From: a virus
DNA: 64,000 nucleotides
Direction: 5' to 3' (one strand)
Virus record (IMG/VR): IMGVR_UViG_3300030098_003782
Coordinates: 1 to 64,000 of that record
The notes beneath the pieces are model-generated. The model searched no databases and was not told the DNA's origin. It worked only from the letters and a program-made list of their open reading frames with translations. The position numbers were made by a program, and so were the translations under genes. Each line of letters begins with the position of its first letter. The first letter of the stretch is position 1. Shown piece after piece: positions 32,140 to 42,131 of this stretch.

Positions 32140-33312
32140 ATGAGAACAGTACAAGATCAACTCTCTAGAATATCAAAAACATTGATATTTTCAGAGCCTT
32201 TCTATGGTATCTTTCTTATTGGATTACAAAAAGAATTCAATAAGCAGTGCGCTACCGCAGGTGTAGGAAAACACGGTATTGGGATGAGACTAGTAATCAA
32301 CCCAGATTTCTTTGGTGAACTTAGTGAGTTACATCAACAAGGTTTACTAAAACATGAGCTATTACATATAGCTTTTGGACATATTATATTAGCGGATAAA
32401 TACTCTAATAAAAAACTATTTAATATTGCGGCAGATATAGAAATCAACCAATATATTGATAGTAACATGTTGCCAGCTGGCGGGCTAACTTTGGATACGT
32501 TTAAAGAGCTTAATCTAAAGAAAAGAGCAGGTACTGCTTATTATTACAAGAAACTTGAAGAAACTATGGATTGTAATGGTAATAGCAGCTGCGATGCGGT
32601 ACAAGAAATTCTTGACCAAATGGATGGTAATAGTCAATATTGCCATAAAGAATGGAAAGAAATTGGTGATTTGCCTGAAGCTGAGAAGAAACTAGTACAA
32701 AAGCAATATGAGCATCAGATGAAACAGACTGCAGAAGAGATCCAAAAGAAATGTGGTACTATCCCTGGTGAGCTAGCAGAGATTATTGAAAGACTATTTA
32801 CTATAAACCCTCCTAAATTCAATTGGAAGCAATATCTTAAAAGGTTTATTAATAACGCATCTAAAATCTATACTAAAAAGCTTAGACGTAAATATAATAA
32901 GCGTTATTCAGGTAATCCGGGTCTTAAAATTAAGCATAAAAATCATGTGCTAGTTGGCGTAGATACTTCAGGCTCAGTAAGCAGCGAAGAGTTAATAGAG
33001 TTTATGCATGAGTTAAATCATATGCACAAAACTGGTAACCAAATTACTGTAGCACAGTTTGATACAGAACTAACTGATGTTTCAGAGTTTGATCCTAAAA
33101 AGAATTGGGAAATTAAAGGTAGAGGTGGAACATATTTTCAACCAGTTATAGATCATTATAATGACCCTAAAACTAAATACTCTGCTTTTATATGTCTTAC
33201 TGATGGTGAGGCCCCTAATCCTGAAAAATGCCCTAAGAATGCTTTATGGGTACATAGTAGCAGATCTTCTATAAATGAAGATTTAACTGGAATAAAAATA
33301 CAATTAAATTAA
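32140..33312 (+). CDS. VWA-domain putative metallopeptidase (390 aa)
   Basis: The N-terminal half has a zincin motif KHELLHIAFGH (His72, Glu73, His76) and a downstream FNIAADIEINQYID segment. The C-terminal half is a von Willebrand A domain starting at VGVDTSGSVSSEE (MIDAS Asp275 to Ser279) and later CLTDGEAP. This two-domain plan matches the DUF2201-type metallopeptidases that are encoded beside MoxR ATPases. The MoxR gene follows 6 bases after the stop codon, so the pair probably acts together. Confidence 0.8.
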   Translation: MRTVQDQLSRISKTLIFSEPFYGIFLIGLQKEFNKQCATAGVGKHGIGMRLVINPDFFGELSELHQQGLLKHELLHIAFGHIILADKYSNKKLFNIAADIEINQYIDSNMLPAGGLTLDTFKELNLKKRAGTAYYYKKLEETMDCNGNSSCDAVQEILDQMDGNSQYCHKEWKEIGDLPEAEKKLVQKQYEHQMKQTAEEIQKKCGTIPGELAEIIERLFTINPPKFNWKQYLKRFINNASKIYTKKLRRKYNKRYSGNPGLKIKHKNHVLVGVDTSGSVSSEELIEFMHELNHMHKTGNQITVAQFDTELTDVSEFDPKKNWEIKGRGGTYFQPVIDHYNDPKTKYSAFICLTDGEAPNPEKCPKNALWVHSSRSSINEDLTGIKIQLN

Positions 33313-33318
33313 ACAAAA

Positions 33319-34494
33319 ATGAATCAAGTAAACTTAAACATTGATGAACTACAAAATTTTGTAGGACACATCATAAAAAACAATCGTCATTTACAGGCAG
33401 ACGGAAAAAAGCCTGTAGCAATTGAAGTAGTAGGTGAATCTGGTATTGGTAAAACTACTAGTATTATGGATATGACTCAAGCACATGGCTTGGATTTTGT
33501 TAAATTAAATTTAGCACAAATCGAAGAGCTTGGAGATTTAGTTGGATTTCCTATTAAACAATTCCAAATGTGGACTATGAAGGGAGATAAAAAGATAGGT
33601 AAATGGGTAGATGAAGTAGCAGTTAATGACCATTCTAAACTAGGTTTTCAAACTACTGGTAAAAGTAGAATGTCTTATTCAGCCCCGGAGTGGATCGCTG
33701 ATAAGAAAGCAGGCGGTGTATTATTGCTTGATGACTGGAACCGTGCAGATGTAAGATTTATTCAAGCGTGTATGGAGCTAGTAGACAGACAGCAATATAT
33801 ATCATGGACTCTTCCTAAAGATTGGCATATTATATTAACTGCTAATCCTGATAATGGAGATTATATGGTTAATTCTGTCGATGCAGCTCAGAAGACTCGT
33901 TACATTACTGCAAACTTAAAGTTTGATATAGATGTATGGGCCCGCTGGGCGGAGGAGAATGATATAGACACTAGGTGTATTAACTTCTTGCTAATGCATC
34001 CTGAACTAGTTACACAAGAGACTAATGCTAGGTCTATTTCAACGTTCTTTAATGCTATATCTAGTATAAAGAGCTTTGAAGACCAATTGCCGTTAATCCA
34101 AATGATTGGTGAAGGTAGTGTAGGTAACGAATTTGCATCTATGTTTACCACATTTATAAATAACAAATTAGATAAGCTAATAACTCCTAAAGAAATAGTA
34201 ACTGGACCAGAAGAAGTATTGGCCCAAATAACTGAGTGTATAGGTAAAGACGATAACTATAGAGCTGATATAGCTAGTCTTTTAGCAACCAGAGTAGCTA
34301 ATTTCTCTGTTGCTTTTTCAAAAACGGACACTGTAACACAAAAAATGCAACAGCGTCTTATTAATCTATGCACAAAAGACTATTTTACTAATGATTTAAA
34401 ATATTTAGTAGTTAGGACTATATTTAATGGAAATAAGCAGAAGTTTAACCAAATGATGATGAATCCAGCTATCGTCAAAATGACAATTAAATAA
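33319..34494 (+). CDS. MoxR-like AAA+ ATPase (391 aa)
   Basis: Walker A GESGIGKT (39-46), Walker B VLLLDDWNRAD (134-144) and sensor region IILTANPDNG are clear. AQKTRYITANLKFDI follows as the arginine-finger part. MoxR ATPases act with VWA proteins as a chaperone or metal-insertion pair; RavA/ViaA is a cellular example. Here it is followed within 2 bases by a 343-residue protein of unknown function, giving a compact three-gene cassette. Confidence 0.85.
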   Translation: MNQVNLNIDELQNFVGHIIKNNRHLQADGKKPVAIEVVGESGIGKTTSIMDMTQAHGLDFVKLNLAQIEELGDLVGFPIKQFQMWTMKGDKKIGKWVDEVAVNDHSKLGFQTTGKSRMSYSAPEWIADKKAGGVLLLDDWNRADVRFIQACMELVDRQQYISWTLPKDWHIILTANPDNGDYMVNSVDAAQKTRYITANLKFDIDVWARWAEENDIDTRCINFLLMHPELVTQETNARSISTFFNAISSIKSFEDQLPLIQMIGEGSVGNEFASMFTTFINNKLDKLITPKEIVTGPEEVLAQITECIGKDDNYRADIASLLATRVANFSVAFSKTDTVTQKMQQRLINLCTKDYFTNDLKYLVVRTIFNGNKQKFNQMMMNPAIVKMTIK

Positions 34495-34496
34495 TT

Positions 34497-35528
34497 ATGG
34501 CAAGTAAAAATATACACGCAGGTGAATTCCCGGATCAAGCAATAATTGATCTGGGATTCGAAGACGGTACTAGTGTTGGATTTATGGTTGGTAATATGGA
34601 TATAAAAGAGGTATATTTATCAGAGTCTAAAGCTCAATACGATAAATTAATAGAACTTTTAGAAACAGAAACAACAGCTGATTTAACTCAAGTTAAAAGA
34701 GCTTTTATATTACCAATGCATAATGTATCAACTGATAGATTAAAAGCAGCATTAAAAGAACATAAAATTAGTATTACTAATGATTATGAAAAAGCTGATT
34801 TTATTATACCGCATACTAATTTTCATGATACATATACTCAAGTAGATAATATTCCACAAAATAAATTAATGTTTAAAATATATAATGGATATTTTTCTAA
34901 TGATCATAGACAGGCAGTTCAAGATTATCATAGTGATACTGGTTACAATGTTTTATTAGATAAAAGATCTTTAGGTAATTATAATCAATGGAATATAGAA
35001 TATACTAGTGCTCCTTATGATAGTTATTGCTTTAGTAATATGGCTATTGTACTAGCTGCAATGGTTGAGGATGGTGAACTACAAGTTATTGAAACAGATA
35101 CTATTCTTAATCAATCTGCTAATAGAGTTCCTATGACTAAAGAGTTAATGGAAGATATTAAAAAGATGATAGATGGATATGACGTTTCTGATGAAGAATT
35201 AGAAATGGCTGGAAAAATTATCCCAACTATTGATCCTACTGGAGAACCGTATTTATTATATGAATATTCTGATTTCTTACAAAATAAATCATATAGTTAT
35301 AGTAGAAATAAAGATGTTCAATATTGGTTACAAAAACATAGAATATCAGAATTATCTCATTGTAATGCTGAACAAGCTATTAAATATTTTGAAGATAAAG
35401 GTATGTTAGATTCAAGATGTTTTAGAGCATTAGAAGTAGAATGTAGAAAAGAAATACAAATCCATAATAGGGAATTGTATACATTTAAAGTTCAAGTTAA
35501 ACCTGAGTACAGAAAATATATGCAATAA
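34497..35528 (+). CDS. Unknown protein of the MoxR/VWA cassette (343 aa)
   Basis: A soluble acidic protein with mixed alpha/beta pattern and no recognised motif. It has a strand-helix repeat in the first 120 residues, and a Tyr/Asn-rich middle. The C-terminal part contains RISELSHCNAEQAIKYFEDK. It starts 2 bases after the MoxR stop codon, so it is probably a substrate, adaptor or regulator of that pair. It is followed by the folded element at 35529-35657. Confidence 0.55.
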   Translation: MASKNIHAGEFPDQAIIDLGFEDGTSVGFMVGNMDIKEVYLSESKAQYDKLIELLETETTADLTQVKRAFILPMHNVSTDRLKAALKEHKISITNDYEKADFIIPHTNFHDTYTQVDNIPQNKLMFKIYNGYFSNDHRQAVQDYHSDTGYNVLLDKRSLGNYNQWNIEYTSAPYDSYCFSNMAIVLAAMVEDGELQVIETDTILNQSANRVPMTKELMEDIKKMIDGYDVSDEELEMAGKIIPTIDPTGEPYLLYEYSDFLQNKSYSYSRNKDVQYWLQKHRISELSHCNAEQAIKYFEDKGMLDSRCFRALEVECRKEIQIHNRELYTFKVQVKPEYRKYMQ

Positions 35529-35554
35529 CTGAGGAGAGTTGTTTGCATAACACT

Positions 35555-35629
35555 CATGTTTAATTTGATTGCATAGAAGGGGGATAACAGAGGCCTAGTG
35601 AAACATGATTTCCAAGGACAAAACCCCCT
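35555..35629 (+). ncRNA. Candidate pseudoknotted regulatory RNA
   Basis: CATGTTT (35555-35561) can pair with AAACATG (35601-35607). AGGGGG in that loop (35578-35583) can pair with CCCCCT beyond it (35624-35629). The pairings cross, so the element is either a pseudoknot or two exclusive states. It also has two TTGCATA copies. It lies between the MoxR cassette and the exonuclease gene at 35658. Confidence 0.4.
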
Positions 35630-35657
35630 GATATGTTTAACCATTAAAAATTAAAAT

Positions 35658-36413
35658 ATGAAAGAAAAGATAGCCCTAATAGATGGCGATAGTTTAATCT
35701 ATTATGAAATGGGTAAGCCTACCCTAGAAGAGGCGATAGAAAGTTTGGATGGTAGATTGCATCAAATGTTTGAACAAACAGAAGCAACACACTATGCTGG
35801 ATTTCTTACATCTGGTAAATGTTTTAGATATGCGGCAGCTAAAACTAGACCTTATAAAGGAAATAGAAAACACGGTGATAAACCTATTATATTTCCTGCT
35901 ATAAAAGAATATTTAAGACAACATTGGGGATTTACATCTGTTACTGAGCTAGAAGCTGATGATTTAGTTTCTATATATCATAACAATGAAAATACAGTTA
36001 TATGCAGTCCTGATAAAGATGTACTTTATCAAAATGAAGGAAAACATTATAATTATGGAAAAGCAGAACACGTAGAATGTACAAGCGGTCAAGCTAAAAC
36101 ATTTTTATGGAAACAAATGTTAATGGGAGATTCAACAGATGGTATACAAGGAGTACCAAAAGTAGGAGAAAAAACTTCAGAAAAATGGGTAAATACTACT
36201 CGTCCATTAGATCTTCCTGAATTTGTATTAGAAAAATATATAGAAAAATTTGGAATTCATGGTGGAATCTCTAACTTTGCAGAGACATTCAAACTTATAT
36301 ACATTTTAAAATGTAAAAGTGAAGTTCGTAAAGAATTAGATATTGAATTACCAACTTTAAAATATCTAATTAATGAAGTTAAATCTAAAAATCCTGATGA
36401 TCTATGGCAATAA
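35658..36413 (+). CDS. 5'-3' exonuclease (flap endonuclease, T5/T4 type)
   Basis: A 251-residue protein. LIDGDSLIYY (first Asp), TRPYKGNRK, LEADDLVS (Asp pair), CSPDKDVL (Asp pair) and the helix-3-turn region MGDSTDGIQGVPKVGEKTSE are the conserved FEN family motifs. It removes RNA primers and processes DNA 5' ends. It follows the folded element, which may control its expression. It overlaps the next gene by 10 bases. Confidence 0.85.
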   Translation: MKEKIALIDGDSLIYYEMGKPTLEEAIESLDGRLHQMFEQTEATHYAGFLTSGKCFRYAAAKTRPYKGNRKHGDKPIIFPAIKEYLRQHWGFTSVTELEADDLVSIYHNNENTVICSPDKDVLYQNEGKHYNYGKAEHVECTSGQAKTFLWKQMLMGDSTDGIQGVPKVGEKTSEKWVNTTRPLDLPEFVLEKYIEKFGIHGGISNFAETFKLIYILKCKSEVRKELDIELPTLKYLINEVKSKNPDDLWQ

Positions 36414-37171
36414 AGTGTACTGATTTAATATACAAACCTGTAAATGCTTTAACAATTAGACTTTCAGGTGGAACAAAATCTTTAATACCTCATACGGTAA
36501 ATAATAAAATCATATCTTTAGAAAGTCCAGATGGTATAATTACATCAACAGACTCAATCATGGATATTAAAAAATTTAAATATAAAATAAATATAATTGA
36601 ACAAATAACAAGACAGGGCGTATTATACTATGATTTATCAACAGCCAAAAGAACTAAAAGCTCAACATTTATTTTACCTATGTTAGGAGGAAAAAGAAGA
36701 TTATTTTTCTGGAACACATTATTGATGAATGCCTTTGTAGGCATAGAAGACAAAAAAGATTGCATTGTATTACTATATAAATTTTCTATGGATCCTTTGT
36801 TTTTAAAATTTGAAAAAGCAATAAAAACTTTTAATAATTTCTTAGAAAAAATAGATATAGATCCTTATCATGTATTATTTATATTTAACATTCCTAAAAT
36901 ACATGTTAAAAATTATAATAAATTAAAACAAGGAAAATACTCAGAATTAGATGAAGACTATAAATTAGATATATTAGAATTTCATGATTTTTCTTTCAAA
37001 AAAGGACAAGTTGCACAGGTTTTATGGAAATCAGAAAAAAGAAGAAAAGCAATGGAAAAAGCTTTGAACGCAGATATAGATCCTGAATCTGAATTATTAA
37101 CAGCTATAGATTTTGATAAAGAAATTTATGATTTAGAAATATATGAAATCAAAAAACAATTAAAAATATGA
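36404..37171 (+). CDS. Unknown early protein (255 aa)
   Basis: Basic, mixed alpha/beta protein, with a hydrophobic strand set (KDCIVLLYKFSMDPLFLKFE, YHVLFIFNIPK) and a charged C-terminal helix. No family recognised. It overlaps both neighbours by a few bases, so it is part of the exonuclease operon. Confidence 0.55.
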   Translation: MAIKCTDLIYKPVNALTIRLSGGTKSLIPHTVNNKIISLESPDGIITSTDSIMDIKKFKYKINIIEQITRQGVLYYDLSTAKRTKSSTFILPMLGGKRRLFFWNTLLMNAFVGIEDKKDCIVLLYKFSMDPLFLKFEKAIKTFNNFLEKIDIDPYHVLFIFNIPKIHVKNYNKLKQGKYSELDEDYKLDILEFHDFSFKKGQVAQVLWKSEKRRKAMEKALNADIDPESELLTAIDFDKEIYDLEIYEIKKQLKI

Positions 37172-37554
37172 CAAAAAAGAAAAAAGATATAAAAATGTCT
37201 GTACCTGAAGGTATGGAGTTTAATAAATCATATAATATAAGTGATACATTTGGAGGTCATAGTAAATATTACTATGATTTTGATAGAAACAAAGGAGAAT
37301 ATATAACCTTTGATGAAAAATTAGATATCATTGTAAAAAGTGTAACAGATTTATTAAAAGAAAAAAATAAAGCATACGGTGATAGTGCGTTAAATCCTGC
37401 TGGTATATTCAGCAAACTTAACGCTACCGAAGCTTTATGTGCTAGAATTGATGATAAAATTATGAGGATTAAAAACAAAGGTATTAATGATGAAACAGAA
37501 GATACAGTTAATGATTTGATTGGATATTTATTGTTATTAAAAATGTCTATGTAA
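37168..37554 (+). CDS. Nucleotide-modification-associated domain protein (DUF1599/MazG-like, 128 aa)
   Basis: The C-terminal 85 residues (LDIIVKSVTDLLKEKNKAYG, ALCARIDDKIMRIKN, TEDTVNDLIGYLLLLK) follow the all-alpha domain found beside phage nucleotide-modification enzymes. The acidic ARIDDK and TEDTVNDL parts resemble the MazG-type metal site. It is the last gene of the early block, immediately before the bidirectional terminator. It may hydrolyse or sense a nucleotide; the substrate is unknown. Confidence 0.6.
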   Translation: MTKKKKDIKMSVPEGMEFNKSYNISDTFGGHSKYYYDFDRNKGEYITFDEKLDIIVKSVTDLLKEKNKAYGDSALNPAGIFSKLNATEALCARIDDKIMRIKNKGINDETEDTVNDLIGYLLLLKMSM

Positions 37555-37586
37555 AAAGAAAGGGGGTTAATTACCCCCCTTTTTTC
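37555..37586. terminator. Bidirectional terminator between converging blocks
   Basis: AAAGGGGGT pairs with ACCCCCCTTT around TAATT, with a T-run on both strands (AAAAAGAAA on the left, TTTTTT on the right). It ends the early block on the plus strand and the giant-protein block on the minus strand. Confidence 0.85.
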
Positions 37587-37597
37587 CGACAATTTTT

Positions 37598-40500
37598 CTA
37601 GAGATTAAACCACTTAATAGCCTCTCCAGGAGTTGTACTAGTCCCAACACCTTTTAGTATAGGAACAGCCTTTTCTAGTTTATTATCCCATTTAAGTTCT
37701 CCTTTTTTATTTTTACCTGATTTTCTTTGGTAGTATATATTTTTTTCAGGTATTAATCCTCCCATATTACCAGTACCAAAATAATACATATTTTCTAAAG
37801 TAGATAAAGCAAATGCAAAAATATTTTCTATAGGTCTAACTGTTGCAGTAGGAGATTTAGTTAATCTCCATGTTTCTTCAGGATTTACATAAAATAAAAG
37901 TTCTGATCGTAGTCTTCTGTTTTGATACAATAAGAAATTAGTTGCCCAAGAATTAGGTTCTTCATCATCAGGATCTATTAGTAATGCCGCTGCAAAAGAA
38001 AGTAAAAATGATCCAGCAAGAGAATTTATTTCTATTGCTACTCTTCTTATATTTTGTTTTTCTAGTTCAGACATATTTTTATATTGATTGCTTTGAGATT
38101 TAATAGAGTCTCTAAGCATTTTATAAAAAGTAACATAAGTTCCTTGAGTCAATGCTCCTAATTCATGATCTGAATGCCATGTTTCTCCATGTCCAAATCT
38201 TCTTCTGTATCCAGGAACCATCCATCCTCTAAATAACATTACCAATTTACCATACCAATGTCTTTTTAAATGATTAGAATCAAATTGATTATATACACCA
38301 TTAGTACGTTTATTTATACCGTGAAGTCTATTCATAAATCTAACCTTATCAAAATTAGCTACTCTTGGATCTATTTTAAGTCTTCCATTAACTTGACTAT
38401 GAGCATCTAACATTGTCATATCAGATCCATCAGGATTTTTTAATTGTTTACCATTTTTATCTTTAGCTTTCATAAACTCAAGCATTGCCATACCTCTAGT
38501 AACTTGCACCTCATGCTCTGCTCCATGTTGTAAGAAAAACAATGCATCTGAAGAAAATAATTTTTTAGCATTTGAACCTGTTACATTTTTACCGTTAGTT
38601 TTAGCAAATTGTCCTTGAATCATATCATACTCATTTAACATTTGGCCTACAAATGTAGTAGGAGCTATTTTACCTAAATCTCCAATTCCTCCACCTTTAC
38701 TCCAATAAGTTGTTTTTGCTTTTAAAACTGATTTTCTATCTACAAACTGACCGGCCGCAGCTTCACTCCATCCTATTATATTATCAAGTACGTTTTGGTT
38801 AACTCCTTGCAATAAGTTAAAAGATAAAGCATTCATAGCAGTATATCCGGCTAATTTACCTGATAATTTATTAGCTTCAAACTGTTTACCTAAAAATGTA
38901 AATTGTTTTTTAATTGTTTTTTCTCCATATATATTTTGATCTAAAAAAGATGTTAAATGTTTAAAATTATTAGTTTCATGACCTTCTTTAGACCTAGGTT
39001 GTTCAATACCTAAACCTTTTGCTAAACTATTTATAATCTTTATACCTGATGGAGAAGTTAAATCTGTTTCTCTAGATTCAATTATATCTGTCATGATTTG
39101 TATTTCTGCTTGAATACTTGCTTTTGCTTCGTAAGTATTTGCCATAGCCACAAATTGCAGTAAACTAGATGTTATATCTAAACTAATATCTTTTTTGTCA
39201 ACTGCATTAGTATAAAATGCAGGAACAACTTTACGCTGTTTACCTCCAATGGTTTCCCATTGCTGTCCGTATATATGCTGATCTGTTTCTGTAATATCTG
39301 TACCATCAATCCACCATTCTTTTAATGTAGGTAATACTCCTTTTTCTATAAGCATGTCTTTATCAACTTTTCTTATTGAAGGTAACATATACGACATTTC
39401 ACTAAAACTATCTCTTCCTAATTGATGACCTGCGGATCCTAATTTATCTTGATGCTCTTTATATATTTTTAAAACTCCTTCATAGAATTTTTTAGATTTA
39501 GGATTAGCCATAATAGCTTTATACTTTGGATTCGTATAGTCTGTTCTTTTTCTCCCGTCAGACATTTTTTCTCCTCGTGAGGGTCTTAATAAAGATCCTT
39601 TAGGAGTTAATTGTGATGGATATCTAGGATTAACATAATAATTAGTTTGTCTCCAATTATCTAAAATACTTAATTCCATTTCATAAGTAGTCAATTGATC
39701 TACTTCTAAAGCGGTAATTGTATTATCATCTACCTTTTTTTGGAATGGTCTCATTACTTTATAAAGATCTTGAATCTTTTTTTCATGCTTTTCCATTATT
39801 TGTTGAGCATCTTTTTTAGGTACTGTATTTTCTCTTCTCCATTTACCCATAGCCTCTCCAAATGCTCTTCGTGTTAATCTGTACAATTCATCTCTAGTTT
39901 GAGCTCTGTATACAATTTTACCATTAACTTTGTAATTATCTATACTATTTAAATAGTCTTCAAATAACTCATCGCTCTCAAAATCTTTTCTTTCTCTAAA
40001 ATAAGTTTTATTTTTTGCTTCTATAACTGCTTTTTGTTTATTAATTTGGTACCTATTCATATCATCTGGTTGTACTATACTAGCTCTATCAATTTGTTTA
40101 TAAGTACCTTTTTCATCTCTCACCCAAGTTTTAACACTTTCAAGCATTTCTCCATATAATTTTTCAACATTATTAATAGACTTTCCTTCACTAAATTCTT
40201 TATACAGATTCATTATTTCATATGCAGTATCTCTACTTTTATCTTCGCCTTTTATTAAAGAGTCTTTAACCGCTAGTGCAAATAATTGAATAGCATTATC
40301 ATTAGAATATACTAATGGATCTAACCAAAATGAAAACTTACTTGCATCTTTAGAAGCTCTAGTTAATATTTCAGTTAAAGCCTGTTTATGCATTTTTTTA
40401 CTTTCTAACTGTTCTTTTACTAATTCAATAAGATTTTCATCATATTCTTCTTTAGTTATCCTATTTGTTCTAAGATCATTTTGTAAAGAAACAAATTTAT

Positions 40501-42130
40501 TACTTTTTTTATCTAGATGTCTAGTAGCAGCTACTACTTTATTTTCTAAAGTTTCTTGTTCATCAATATTTTGTATTAAACTGTCTATATTTTCATTTAC
40601 TTCTTGAGAAATATAAGGAGTTAAAAAATCAGCCATTGCTGGAATAACTATTCTGAAATATTGATCTTGTAAAGATCTTCTTTGTCTTACTACAGCGCCT
40701 AATTTATCATATGTAGTTTGGAAAGCAGTTGTATGTTTTGCCATGCCTTGCTTTTCTGTAGTAAATAATGTTTCTAATCCTTCTAAAATATCAAATCCTC
40801 TAATATATTCATTTAATTCTGAAACACTAGAAGCATCTTTAGAATCTAATTTTTCACCATTTTTTATTTTATTTTCTAATAATTGATATTTATTAGCAAT
40901 ATTAGCTGTAATTTTAGCAGACATGTCTATAAAAGATATAAAATCCTCTAATGTCTTTACGCTTTCTAAAGTTTCTTCTAGAGATTCAGCTCTTGCTTGA
41001 CTTGCAGCATCATTACGTTGTTCTGCTATTTTTTTAAGTTGTCTAGTATATATTCTAACTTCATCTATTTTCTTTTGTAAAGAATTTTTGTCTCTAGACT
41101 CTTGAGTAAATCCACTTATATTACCAACAAAAGCCTCAGATCTTAATTCTCCAGCAAACATTTGTTCTGCTAATACGGCAGCAGCATTTTGCCTTATTCC
41201 AAACATTTTTCCAATAGATCTAAATATTTTATTTAATAATATTCTAAATTTAGATGGATTTTTTCTTTCTATTTTAGCTCCTTCTATACCTATAGCTGTA
41301 GCTAATATTTCTTTATCTAATTTAACTCCATCTAAATGAGGATAAGCATCTATTACATCTAAAGCTATAGAAGATCCTTGTAATTGTTTTAAAGCCTGTC
41401 TTATTAAAGGATTTTGCATTCCTAATAAATCTACGTATATATGCCCAAATTCATGATAAACACTATCATCTTGTAGATATTCATTATTTAATCTAATGAC
41501 AGCAGATCTAGGTCCCACACCTCTAACATCAGCAGAAACATTTTCTGCTAAATCATTAGTAAATTCTATTCTAGTTTTTATTCCTACGTTTTTAAAAACA
41601 TCTTGTAATTTAGAAGCTTTTTTAGCAGACTCACTTAAAGCCTCTTCTTTTCCATATAAAGCTCTATTTTCTGATGTATTTTCTCTTCTAACCTGCTCAG
41701 AAAGAGATTGTTCAGCTAATTTCATTTCTCTTTCTTCCTTTTGTCTAGCTAATAATTCCTCTTCAGCTTGAATTTCTGCAATATCTTCAGGAAAAGTCAT
41801 ATTTTTGATATTGTTAAGAACTGCAGTATTTATTTTAAAGGTATACTTTTCATTTCTTTCATGTCCAAATCTATTTCTAGTTTGCCCTTTATACTCATAG
41901 TCAATTAAATTAGGATATCTTCTATTTATTCTTCTAACATGATTTAAAGCTATACTAGAGTCTTCTCCTTGATAAATATACATTTGTCCTTTATATTGCT
42001 GTATAACGTTATACTCTTTTAAAATATCATGTATCATACCTAAATTAGGATTTCTTTCCTGTAACGCATTATATAAATGCGTTAAAAATTGATTAGGTCT
42101 ACCATGTAAGTAATATCTACATCTTTTCAT
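37598..42130 (-). CDS. Giant virion protein with zincin motif (1510 aa)
   Basis: Residues 1-110 form a small basic domain. A Glu/Arg coiled part follows, then a zincin motif VYHEFGHIYVDLLG (His226, Glu227, His230) with KEILATAIGIEGA downstream as possible third-ligand helix. Most of the remaining length is charged helix. Near the end is a hydrophobic segment (INSLAGSFLLSFAAALLID). It starts one base from the RNA polymerase gene, so the two are coupled. By analogy with crAss-like phages it is probably packed in the virion and ejected. The peptidase could open the envelope or release proteins from the capsid. Confidence 0.6.
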   Translation of the reverse strand: MKRCRYYLHGRPNQFLTHLYNALQERNPNLGMIHDILKEYNVIQQYKGQMYIYQGEDSSIALNHVRRINRRYPNLIDYEYKGQTRNRFGHERNEKYTFKINTAVLNNIKNMTFPEDIAEIQAEEELLARQKEEREMKLAEQSLSEQVRRENTSENRALYGKEEALSESAKKASKLQDVFKNVGIKTRIEFTNDLAENVSADVRGVGPRSAVIRLNNEYLQDDSVYHEFGHIYVDLLGMQNPLIRQALKQLQGSSIALDVIDAYPHLDGVKLDKEILATAIGIEGAKIERKNPSKFRILLNKIFRSIGKMFGIRQNAAAVLAEQMFAGELRSEAFVGNISGFTQESRDKNSLQKKIDEVRIYTRQLKKIAEQRNDAASQARAESLEETLESVKTLEDFISFIDMSAKITANIANKYQLLENKIKNGEKLDSKDASSVSELNEYIRGFDILEGLETLFTTEKQGMAKHTTAFQTTYDKLGAVVRQRRSLQDQYFRIVIPAMADFLTPYISQEVNENIDSLIQNIDEQETLENKVVAATRHLDKKSNKFVSLQNDLRTNRITKEEYDENLIELVKEQLESKKMHKQALTEILTRASKDASKFSFWLDPLVYSNDNAIQLFALAVKDSLIKGEDKSRDTAYEIMNLYKEFSEGKSINNVEKLYGEMLESVKTWVRDEKGTYKQIDRASIVQPDDMNRYQINKQKAVIEAKNKTYFRERKDFESDELFEDYLNSIDNYKVNGKIVYRAQTRDELYRLTRRAFGEAMGKWRRENTVPKKDAQQIMEKHEKKIQDLYKVMRPFQKKVDDNTITALEVDQLTTYEMELSILDNWRQTNYYVNPRYPSQLTPKGSLLRPSRGEKMSDGRKRTDYTNPKYKAIMANPKSKKFYEGVLKIYKEHQDKLGSAGHQLGRDSFSEMSYMLPSIRKVDKDMLIEKGVLPTLKEWWIDGTDITETDQHIYGQQWETIGGKQRKVVPAFYTNAVDKKDISLDITSSLLQFVAMANTYEAKASIQAEIQIMTDIIESRETDLTSPSGIKIINSLAKGLGIEQPRSKEGHETNNFKHLTSFLDQNIYGEKTIKKQFTFLGKQFEANKLSGKLAGYTAMNALSFNLLQGVNQNVLDNIIGWSEAAAGQFVDRKSVLKAKTTYWSKGGGIGDLGKIAPTTFVGQMLNEYDMIQGQFAKTNGKNVTGSNAKKLFSSDALFFLQHGAEHEVQVTRGMAMLEFMKAKDKNGKQLKNPDGSDMTMLDAHSQVNGRLKIDPRVANFDKVRFMNRLHGINKRTNGVYNQFDSNHLKRHWYGKLVMLFRGWMVPGYRRRFGHGETWHSDHELGALTQGTYVTFYKMLRDSIKSQSNQYKNMSELEKQNIRRVAIEINSLAGSFLLSFAAALLIDPDDEEPNSWATNFLLYQNRRLRSELLFYVNPEETWRLTKSPTATVRPIENIFAFALSTLENMYYFGTGNMGGLIPEKNIYYQRKSGKNKKGELKWDNKLEKAVPILKGVGTSTTPGEAIKWFNL

Positions 42131-42131
42131 A

